Below, piece after piece: positions 54,957-64,000 of a stretch of DNA of 64,000 bases; position 1 is the first letter of the stretch; the number at the start of each line of letters is the position of its first letter. The notes beneath the pieces were generated by a model. It was not told the DNA's origin. It saw only the letters and a program-made list of their open reading frames with translations, and searched no databases. Made by a program: the position numbers and the translations under genes. The DNA is taken from assembly GCA_015501075.1 (NCBI GenBank), contig JADNYJ010000172.1, positions 1 through 64,000 on the forward strand, given 5' to 3'. This DNA comes from Gymnopilus junonius. Taxonomy: Eukaryota > Basidiomycota > Agaricomycetes > Agaricales > Galerinaceae.

Positions 54957-57609
54957 TGTCCTGTGAACTTGATGAGGATGTAAGTGGGACGGAGGGTGCG
55001 TTTTTTAGTTTATTCGGGTTACTTACTAGTTGAAGTTCCTTGGAGGCTATAGATGTTCTGGATTTCGACCTGTGAATATCTAACCTCTTTATACTTTTCA
55101 ATCAAAACGATTCAGCGATCGTCAAAATGTGGGGCACCTTTCTAGTTCAAATTCACTATCCTTTCGTAGGATAGTGGCCTCAGTTTTTCTACGCTTGTAG
55201 ATTACTTCCAGTGTGTTACGCTTGCTACTTGCTCAGATTTGGATGATAGCGTGCCAGTGGACTACTATAGGAATTCTAATGCGGTCGACACTAACACTAA
55301 ATGATGTCCTGTCTTTCACCGCCATAGACTCGTTTCAAATTTAATGGGAAAATGACTTGCGGGGCGCCATTGCGTCAGACACCTTTTGGTTCAGTGAGTG
55401 ACCTAGGCTAGAGTGGAGTATGTATTCGACAGTGCCTGTTATTTATTTGTACTGACTTCAACTCTTTAATAAGCGACCGGAATTTCCTTGGCTTACGCTC
55501 AATTGACTTCTGTCTTCCATGGTTGCAACCATACTTCAGATTTTCGGATTACCTAAGTAGGAGGACGAAGTAGACGGTGAACCCTGGGACAATTGTTTCC
55601 AAGTTTCTTTCACCACAGGAAAAACGCGGCGGCGTTGTTTTCTTCCTTTTGACTGCACCGCGACCTACGTGAACTGCTGATACGCACGTTCGACTCGGGC
55701 TAAAATACTTCTATGAAGGTTCTAGTGCCTAGTTTAGGACATCTTCCAACTAAAAGGACAGAACACGACGAACTGCTTGAGTAGCTCAATGTGAGCTCAT
55801 CGATGTGACCTTCTATCTCTAAACCAAATCCTAATCACTAATCCGCAATATGAACCACCACCTTCCTACAATTCAAAGTGCTTTTGAGCTGACTGGACCA
55901 GTGCCGGTTGATACAAAGACGATTTCACCCTGACGTTAAGCGTTAGTGGTAATCAGAAAATTACAGTAGTTGATTGACATTGAAGATGCCGTGCACGACG
56001 CGCAAGAGTGGATAATTCATGTGGGTTTTCTGAAGCACAGAAGATTCGCCTGAGATTCGCCAGCTTATATTACATTCTGGTATTCATTGATTCATCATCC
56101 AGCTCCGGTAGTGCGAACAAGACAACCTAAGAGATTTCATTGATGCGGATGAGAGGCGACGTAGTAAGGTGGCCAGGATAGAAGCTGTGCTGGTCGTTTG
56201 AAACCTAACGATGATCTACACCTCTTATCAGCGAAGAACACGGTGTAAGAACAAGTTATAAGGGATCCCACCTCTCATCAGCATGTCCTGTATAAGGAGA
56301 CTGAATTGTTACGAGTATGGCGTACTTCTCAATGAGGCCGTCAAACAATCGACCTACATGCTGAATCGGATTCGTAAGAGGCTACTCTTGTAAGTAAGAG
56401 TGGAAACCTCATGGCCGTCTCCCTGGAACCCTCCGACCAAATAGCTGTCTCCATGACATTCATTCCGCCATCGACCAACACCAGCAGAGAGGCGTGCTAT
56501 GCCTAGGGCGAGTGAGCGGCGAGCGAGAGCCCTATTTGATGAGAGATCGCGCCCACCGCGTGCTCTGCCCTGCAGCAATACCACCTCCGCCTCCCAATGT
56601 ACATCCTTATCAACCATCACCACGTCTCTCATCGTCAGCTGCGGCATCCTTCGATCGGACTTGGCCCATGATGGACAAGGATGTTTCATTGGTGTAAGTT
56701 GAAAAAGGCCGTGTCATCTTGAACAACCGATTGAGCAGATTGGATCCCACGAAGAAATGCACTAGCATAGATGGAACCCGGAAGAGGAATGATTGGGAGG
56801 CGGTTAAGGGAGGTGAGCAAATTGGAGCGTACCTCAGTGAACCTACTACTCTGAGCGCTGCGCAGAATCTAGAGAGGAGGGGTGGAAGAGCACTCTATGC
56901 GGAGAATGTGCGGGGGGCCTCAGAAGTGCGATAAACATCTCTTCATCACCCAGCACCTTCTGCAGTTCGCGTCTGCGTGGGCCGAGGAGAGGCAGGTAGC
57001 ATTGGAGTGGGTCCTAGTCAACGGCGGCCTGCGTTCCTGAGGGCTGTTCGGGCTGGGATGTGCAGGATAGTAGACGCGTCATTGTCAGACCAGTTTGATT
57101 TGAGAGTGTGTATCGCAGAGGGGGAAGGAGAAAAAGTCAGAAGAGAACGTCGAGGAGAAGAGAAAGGTTACCGGAACCAAGCAAGGCAAATTATTCCGGT
57201 CCGGTCCTTCGACTTGTGCCATTCATTCGCCGCCGCGCTATTTAGGTATCTTTCCACCAACTTCAAAGGTAGTAGTCATACAGAAGGTAAAAACGCCTCT
57301 TAGGTTCTGTCTCCCTCTTCCATGATACATCTCTCGGCGGTATCAACTTGATGGCTACGGAGTCCCGAAAAGTGGTTCTCTTGCGATGTCTTTGATTCTG
57401 ATATTAAATTTGCTTGCGGCACTCCTTTTTTTCGGGCATTTCCTTCCGTTTGTTTGATGGTTTAACTGCCAAAAGGCTCCAGTGCCACGTTATGCTACAC
57501 GCAAAGGACTGGGAGTAATCTATGGTATAGCATTTGGCAGCGAAGACGGAAATGATAGTCCAAACTTCTGGAGAACAATTTCTATCCAAAGGAGAACTAC
57601 GTTAAAATT
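54957..57609. other. Gene-poor stretch
   Basis: No supported gene. Frames at 56354-56697 on both strands are mutually overlapping and featureless. Confidence 0.4.
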
Positions 57610-59207
57610 CTATGATACTGGCCGTACATCACGCTCCCATAAATCACAGCCCTTCCATGTCCATGTGCCATCCCATTCTGCGAATGTCAACCACTCAATG
57701 AGCTGGCGCAGCTTCTCGCCTTCAAACAAAGCTTCAACAAATTCGTGGTTAACCTTCTTGGCAGCCTCGAATACTGTAATCAGTGGATTTGTTAAATAAG
57801 AAACTCGGAAGTCCTTTACCTGTACAAAGACTTCTCGAAGATGCTTGGCCTCTTCAGAGGATACGAGAGGGTCAGGATTCATATCGTTCACACTTCCGTC
57901 ACTGCTGTTGCTTTTATCAGACATTTCGGCCTCATCTGTGTTCATATATCGTTCATCAAAGATTCCGTCACGCCGAAGAAATGGCGGATAGAAAGCGGCT
58001 AGATAGCTGGGAAGGGATCCATGTGCCTAGGGAAAGACCAGACAGATCATTTTCAGTGCGCATGTAGTCTTTCGTCAATGAGATCTACTCACCTCCCAAT
58101 CAATTAAGCCAGTTACTTCCGTTCCTTCTACCAAGATATTTCGCTCATGTGGGTCCAGATGGAGAAGGGCGATTCGCTTATTTGGGTCAGGCGGTAGAAG
58201 GAGTTGAGCGAGATTTGATAGTCTTGGGAAAAGCACTTGAAGGTCGAGATCTGGGGAGCTGGATTGGTTGCGAGGATGGTTCAACGTTGAGGAGAAAAGC
58301 CAGTCAAGGTATCTATTATAATTTACATCAGTACCGGCTTCGATCTCTCAGGGAAGATTACACACTCTTGAACGGTGTCGAACGGACCTCCAGGATGCTC
58401 TTCTCGTTCATCAATAATCGGACCCATACTGGGCTCTCCACCAGAGGAAACCTCGAGGAACGAACCAATCTTGGGAAGAGTGACATCAAAAACGCCGACA
58501 TAGACTTTTGCTAGTGACTCGACGAATGCTTCCTGATAACCGGATCATAGAATTGAAAGTTTTATCAATCTGTACAGTAGCGGCACTTACCATGTCATCT
58601 CCTTTGAGATTGCTGTATCCTGAAGAACGGCCTGAAAGTTTTTCCATAAGCATGTACGGAGCTCCAATGGAATTTTGTGGGTCTGGGTCGCTGTAAAACA
58701 CGGCCGGAATAGGAACGTTGGGAGCCTGATCCTTGACCAGGCGAAGAATATTGGTCTCTTGCTTCATCTTGAGAGACACCGCAGCTCTACCTCGTTCCGT
58801 ATCTCTAAAATTGAATGCGATGCGGATAATAATTGGATCCCCGAACTCGAACGTAATTTCATATACCTGGACAACACGAGATTTAGAGGTCCAAGAAAGA
58901 GAAATATTCGATCTCGAACAAGGATACTTGCCACGTGGAAAACACCACTAGCCAGAAAATTGATCGTCTTGACTTGTTTACCGATTGTGGAGGAGATAAC
59001 GCGGGAAAGGAGGTCCACTTTAGCGGGTGGGCGCGATTGATTTTGATCAGGTGTGAACTCGGACGTCGCAGACCACCATGGTTCATAATAGTCGGAAAAT
59101 GCGTTGTCTCCCAACTGCTCCATTTCCTAAAGTCAGAGAGGTATTAGGTGCCAACTATGTACCATAAATAATTCAGACTTATCCCATACATTGTCTGCAG
59201 TACTCAT
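57610..59207 (-). CDS. Aminoglycoside-phosphotransferase-fold (APH) kinase-like protein
   Basis: Exon 1 (MSTADN, ATG at 59207) joins EMEQLGDNAFSDYYEPWW. Then come TINFLASGVFH|VYEITFEFGD (glycine-loop region, intron near 58880-58940), FRDTERGRAAVSLKMKQETN, VPIPAVFYSD, PYMLMEKLSGRS, GGPFDTVQE, YLDWLFSS, and the catalytic LLHLDPHERNILVEGTEV-TGLIDWE. The H-x-D-x-H-x-x-N and the metal-binding LIDWE Asp are conserved, though the usual HGD reads HLD. Such fungal APH-domain proteins are cytosolic small-molecule or protein kinases of unknown substrate, often numerous in mushrooms. The C-terminus (WTWKGCDLWERDVRPVS) ends at 57610. Frames are intact throughout. Confidence 0.8.
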
Positions 59208-60785
59208 CCTTCAGCGCAGCAAGGCTAAAAGACGTTGTTGTTCAGGAAGAAGAGCTAGCATGTTAGATTCTCACGATTCGATTCTTCACACTGGTACACA
59301 CACATTCCATATCCGGAACATCAGCACTGAGCAGCACGCCATCCAACGAAGACCCCACTTGGACATAATACCTCACGTATGCTCAAGCTGGATCCGGAAA
59401 CGTACATATATTTTTTGACCTGTGCCGTGTTTATCACGCCATGTCCAAGCCCGCCAATTCATCTAGTTGATCTTTATTAAATTTTATACCCGATAGCAAC
59501 ATGAAAACTACATTGAGCGGGTGAACAAGGACAAGAAATTGAACGAGTCTCAGAGGGCCAACACGCCCTCACGCGCCCTGCCGTAATCACGTGGTGGGAA
59601 ATTACCACAGTGGTCACTGACCTCGACGTCGACCTCGCCATCGTTGGCATCGACTCCAACGCTCCGCATCATCCCTGTCTTTTGGAACGCCCTGTAACTC
59701 TTCCTCTCTCTTCCCAAGTGATTTTGTCACTCGCTCGCCTACTTCAACTTGCCGACATGGCTTAGCAAGGACTTGAACACCATCTCGGTCTGCTGGGCCT
59801 TTGCGGGTGGGTGCCCTGGCGAACCTCGCTCTTTTCTGGTCCTCTGGTTAACCCCTGGTCGACAGTGTTCAGACCATTCCACGTCAGTATGAAGAGTCTC
59901 AACGTACTTTCTGCTCGGTTGTAGACGTGCTTGGGGTGGACGTGGATGCAGGAGTGGGGTACTTGCGAAGAGGATTGCCTGTGAATGGGGTGTTTTCACG
60001 GTGAGTCGTTCGTCGCCTAATTCAAACCCGATCCTAGATATGATTGTTCTCTTTCCACTGGAGCGCTATTGTTTCCTGATCGTACTGTGGCCTTTGGGCT
60101 TGCTCCTCGGGCATTCTCTTCTTTACTCGCTGTTGGAATTCTATCTTTGTTCTCAGAGACGTTCCTGTATTCCGTCGAGTCTGTTTCCCTGTTTTCTGTC
60201 TGCGAGGTAAGTTTGGTAACAATTTTTTTTACTTACATAGCCTACTATCTGGAAGATTACTGCTGCAAGCCGAGGCAGATTCTTATACTTCGACTACGTA
60301 TTCCTGCCAAAAATTAGCAGTTCCATGTGAGCCTTCCCGCTTTTGTCCTTGATTGGAAAAATCCTTGATTTCGTCGCCGCTTGCTCCTTTCGCAGGCTTC
60401 GTCACTGACACTCACTACGCAAAGAGGGGAACGCCTTGAAAGAAGGCGCATAAGTTGGCTTTTTTTCTGATCGAGCACGTATTCGTTCAGGCGTCCACAC
60501 TTTACATTGGTGCTCGAGACAATGCTTACAATTTGTATCGTCCATGTGCAAATATCACTACATCCTCAGATTCGTTCAGCTTCGACCTTGTTGTCAGTTT
60601 TAAAGGGTCTGATTTACGATGCTCCCTGCCTTTATACTCTGTGTGCTGGATTTCTTTTCATTGTCTGCATATAACTCAAATCAATATATCTTTTCTGCAC
60701 CAATATACGGTCCTTCTCCTTCTGGCGTCCGTTCCCATATATCAATTTACATTTTAATCTCTGTGAAAGAGAGGGTACGTTAAAA
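59208..60785. other. Gene-free stretch
   Basis: Short frames only; none with a domain. Confidence 0.4.
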
Positions 60786-61385
60786 CTAGAGAGTTGCCTT
60801 TGTCTTGCTAGTCTTCTTGACGCTCCCATCAGTTTCTATCTCCCAAACTTCCACCGTTGTGACCCCTTTATTAGCCTTCAAAGCAGGCTTCTCATCCGTC
60901 AACCAAACTGAATTCGAACGAACGTCCTTGCCCAAAAGAACGTACACTGGTCCCTTGACCGTCTCCGCCAAGGCCTTGGATACATGTTGCCAGTCGAGGG
61001 CGGAAAGGGTGGAAGTCGATACGCCAGCTTTGCCAACGATTTCAGCGATGACATGACACTTCCTAGCAGATTTAAAGTCATTCAGCGCTGACTCTGCTGT
61101 TTTCTTGGAAGAGTATTTTTTCCCCTTGATGACCGTCTGGACAATTGTTTGTCCGCTGAAGAAGCAGCTGGGGTTAATGTTGGCACTGTTGGCTGAGTTC
61201 TCGATGTATGCGATGGCTGTATCTGCCGCGCTTTGGCAGTTGGATGAGCTCAAGTTATGGGAAATAGTGAGATATAGTTACGTTGGTTTTGCACGAGGCT
61301 CAAGAGCAGACAGAGGTTCAGCAAAAGATGGTGTTATGAGGAAAACTGTAAGGATCGACAACGCAGAGAAGAAAGTCGACTTCAT
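60786..61385 (-). CDS. Secreted protein of unknown function
   Basis: ATG at 61385 opens a signal peptide (MKSTFFSALSILTVFLITPS) and FAEPLSALEPRAKP, then one intron (GTAACT donor near 61282, acceptor CCAAAG or TTGAG) leads into AADTAIAYIENSANSANINP. The mature part of about 145 residues has two Cys (PSCFFSGQ, ARKCHVIAE), is Lys-rich and ends VKKTSKTKATL. It has an alternating beta-like pattern (VYVLLGKDVRSNSVWLTDE) but no domain I recognise. Confidence 0.65.
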
Positions 61386-61921
61386 GATGATGAAGAGCCG
61401 CAGGAGATTGGTGGGTCCTATAATCAGCATAGTTTTTATGTATACTGTGTGCCAAGCATATAAAATGCGCTATTTTGCTCTTCGAATTGGCATATTGACT
61501 AGAACAGCGGAACTATTAAATAGATGATAAAAATGGGGCCAGTAGTATGGTTCTGGATGGAAATCAGAATCCACATTAGTACAAGTGGTGCACGTAGATG
61601 GCGGAATATGACTGTGGCCATTGGATAAGTATTCTATAGTACTTTACGAATAGGCTTCGATTTGTAAGGGCACCCAGGAGGAGTGCCTCACTAGTAACTT
61701 ACATAAAGTGTTAATCCTTTTTAAACGCCCGAGCAGAATGGAGACCAGTAGCTAACCTGTTAACTTGCTATCCTAATCAGTATCCGATTGTCTTAGTAGC
61801 CCGCAAAATGCTACGTGTTAGACCTAACCAGAAGTGATCGCATTTTAGACCCACCTGATGAGGCTGTGGGGAAAACGTTATATAAAGTTCGAAGTTCAGA
61901 CAACCATCTGACAAAATCCAA

Positions 61922-62191
61922 ATGGCAGAAGGCTCTTTATCAAGCACCACCCATGTTATGTCTAATGGCGAGGTTATCGACCCAACCATAGATATAAGCC
62001 TTACAATGTGGTTTATATTGGTATCCATAAAACCTTTTAGGACCCGTCTCATTGGCTCGTCGAAAGCGATCCTCCACCAGATATTCACATCGTCTCTTTC
62101 CAAAATCTCGAAATCGGCTACGTTAGCTATGATCCGCCCAAGGATTTACAGTGAGGAGATTTGCAATTCGGAGGCGCAAAGGAGTGTTTGA
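61922..62191 (+). CDS. Possible small protein gene
   Basis: A TATA-like GTTATATAAAG lies about 45 bp upstream of the ATG, and the frame (MAEGSLSSTTHVMSNGEVID...) has 89 codons. The spacing is like that of other short-leader genes here. No signal peptide, domain or paralogue; could be chance. Confidence 0.25.
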   Translation: MAEGSLSSTTHVMSNGEVIDPTIDISLTMWFILVSIKPFRTRLIGSSKAILHQIFTSSLSKISKSATLAMIRPRIYSEEICNSEAQRSV

Positions 62192-62360
62192 ATTTGGAGG
62201 ACGCGAAGGCCCTTATCGCAGAGAGAGACAAAAAAGGAACATTGAGCATAACTGGGGATGCTCGATGGGCTGGATTGGAGGATAAGATGGATGATTGAAG
62301 ATTGACTCATATCTTTGAAAGATAAGATTGCTGCGTTCAGTCGTATGTAAATGTCAACGA

Positions 62361-62791
62361 TTAAAATACTACGGCCAGGGAGCGATTGGAGATAGGCACT
62401 GTTACCCTTTTACTTAATCTTGTGAAAAAGTCATACCAACGGTTGGGGTGTATGACCACTGTCGTCCAGAAGTGGGGCACAGCCAACAAAACAGCCTCCC
62501 TCCCAATACGAGCATACAGAAGCCACGGCGTAAGGGAAGAATGCAGATTCTTTGGCGGCGGTTGCTAATTTATTGACGTCGATGTCTTTTTCTGGTTCTT
62601 CCGGGCTGTAGGTACTCTCATCCGACTCGGAGTCTGAACCATTATCGGATTTGCTGAATCATCCGAGACATCGACATTAGATACAGGCTCTGTGAGTTCG
62701 AGGCGAGTTCGTTAGCCTGTTTCACGTGTACATCCTCGAAAATGAGGGTAAAGACTTCTGGAGGTAATGATGCGATTGTCGTCGGAGGCAT
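62361..62791 (-). CDS. F-box protein of a second type (frame-disrupted or short)
   Basis: MPPTTIASLPPEVFTLIFED is a clear F-box start (LPPEVFTLIF). After a break near 62650 the sequence reads DNGSDSESDESTYSPEEPEK, an acidic linker, then ESAFFPYAVASVCSYW and, after a one-base change near 62560, AVPHFWTTVVIHPNRW to a stop at 62361. This F-box, acidic loop, (FP)YAVA.VC..WR....VP.FWT order is the common Agaricomycete F-box/WF layout, distinct from copies 1-3. The usual leucine-rich C-terminus is absent, so the gene is truncated or continues in unseen exons. Confidence 0.55.
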
Positions 62792-63793
62792 GGTCGCACA
62801 TGGTGGGCGCGCGTGTGGCGGCTCCAGTGCGAATTTTTCCGAGAGATAGAAGTAGGACGCTATTAAAGAGTATAAATAAATATTAAATACATCTCGAGAG
62901 TTAGGAAAGAGAGTCACTGCAAAATACCTAAGCAGTAATGATGTAGCGCAAAGTCAGGATGAATGAAAGGAATTTTTCGCCCTGCATTTCTTGACTACAT
63001 AATTGACTTACCCGAAATAAGAAACTCCCCCCCTTTTTGCGCCAACCTTCTAGCCGGATTTCAGCAAAAGAACCAAAAGACGACTCGACTATTCTACATT
63101 TCAAGCCACTATCTCTCGCTGATTCCCACCGTATCACCCATACATACCCCATCACATCAAACTCCCCTCCTATTACCCTAACCACCCAGCGGGACATACC
63201 AGAGCCCAGAGCGAACCGACTTATCCACCACCCACGCGCAATCAGGTGAGTATTCATTCCGATCTTGCAGATTTCCTTGAGCGTGCTCAAGTCCAAGTCC
63301 AATTTAGAATTCGAGGTCGAGGCGACTCTAAATCTTGAGATGTCGAAAGTGACCACTTGAGCGAAATATATAACCCATGAGCCAAGTGATATGGGCGGAG
63401 GCAGAGGTGGCGGAGCCGGGGAGCGCTGAAGGCAGATGAGGAGGCAGCGGAGGAGCATCAGGGAAGACTCTGGATGGTATGCAGGACCGAGTAAGAGGAG
63501 CTCCTCGGTATACGTGACGAAAGTTTTAATGAAAGGACTTCAAAATTGCACCAGGTCGCAGATTAAGTTGTATGCCGTGGCTGAATAGTTACTGGACCAG
63601 TCAACCCCGCCCATACCAACAGACCTCCGTTCCCACTGCCTCCACATCAGCTTGTCCACGTCCTCAAAAGCTATCGCATCCACTTTCATTCCGAGCCTTG
63701 AGTCCTGAGTCAGATGGAAGGTCTTTATGGCGCAGGCTAGAAAGGTGTGGTTGAAAGCCAAAGACGCTGGGTTGGATTAAAGCAATCGGCCGA

Positions 63794-64000
63794 TCACTGG
63801 TGCAGAATGTAGATATCGGGTGGCGGAGTTGCTGGTGAGGCAGGTACGGTGGGTAAAGGGGCGAGTGGTGAAGGAGTGGCGCAGGCGAAAAGGACGCTGA
63901 GCGGGTTAGGTGGGCTATACGGTAGAGGTGAGGTGGCTGTGGCTGCTGCCGTTGCCTGAGGTGCGAGGCATGCTGAGACTGACGGGATAAAGTTCTGTGG
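63794..64000 (-). CDS. Ala/Pro/Thr-rich C-terminus of an ORF cut by the window edge
   Basis: A reverse frame open from the right edge reads SACLAPQATAAATATSPLPY, PLSVLFACATPSPLAPLPT and ends PPPDIYILHQ at TGA 63794-63796. Low complexity; may be chance. Confidence 0.2.
   Translation of the reverse strand, partial: PQNFIPSVSACLAPQATAAATATSPLPYSPPNPLSVLFACATPSPLAPLPTVPASPATPPPDIYILHQ

Noticed and set aside
62928..63458. 176-codon reverse-strand frame (MLLRCLLICLQRSPAPP...)
   Set aside because: The start looks like a leader but no further signature was found. It lies immediately upstream of the F-box gene and has no TATA or paralogue; left out as unsupported.

Overview
The window is nuclear DNA of a filamentous fungus, most likely a mushroom-forming basidiomycete (Agaricomycetes). 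Genes are interrupted by many 45-80 bp GT-AG introns. The recognisable proteins are fungal: a Sho1-type osmosensor, a KHA1-type K+/H+ antiporter, a DOG/GPP-type HAD phosphatase, an APH-fold kinase, MYND and F-box proteins, and an Agaricomycete-type orphan family. There are no bacterial operons and I found no rRNA or tRNA gene. Species cannot be stated from the sequence.

Layout. 0-8.7 kb: the 5' end of a small secreted Gly/Asn-rich protein gene (family 1), then a tandem duplication of about 3.7 kb (1193-4895 and 4896-8714); each unit carries one multi-exon beta-trefoil (ricin-B-like) gene. 8.8-15.8 kb: two divergent genes for secreted all-helical proteins resembling ClyA/HBL-type pore formers, plus a third copy reduced to its promoter and last exons. 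16.1-19.8 kb: an F-box gene split by a 725 bp transposon that carries a PHD-finger fragment, then a MYND zinc-finger gene. 21-24.6 kb: secreted proteins of families 1 and 2, an internally deleted SHO1 copy, and an orphan family gene. 24.6-26.6 kb: two MITE-like elements with 8 bp target duplications and termini starting AGGACCC. 27.8-29.0 kb: HAD phosphatase. 30-33.6 kb: decayed or frameshifted copies of families 1 and 2. 34.4-42 kb: the conserved pair SHO1 and KHA1. 42.9-45.4 kb: more small secreted proteins. 46.1-50.5 kb: F-box copies 2 and 3 on either side of a 1 kb hAT remnant. 51-57 kb: gene-poor. 57.6-59.2 kb: APH-type kinase. 60.8-61.4 kb: secreted protein. 62.4-62.8 kb: another F-box gene. 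The right edge cuts an unidentified ORF.

Common themes. (1) The conserved genes form islands in an accessory background of secreted proteins, lectin-like proteins, F-box proteins and non-autonomous DNA transposons. (2) Both secreted-protein families share a gene plan: TATA box, short leader, one 5'-UTR intron, then a tiny coding exon; promoter and leader were duplicated with the gene. (3) Nearly every broken reading frame here is broken by loss of one base, often in a homopolymer, in housekeeping genes as well as in accessory ones. This points to assembly or sequencing base drop-out as much as to pseudogenes, so 'frameshifted' entries should be read with that in mind.
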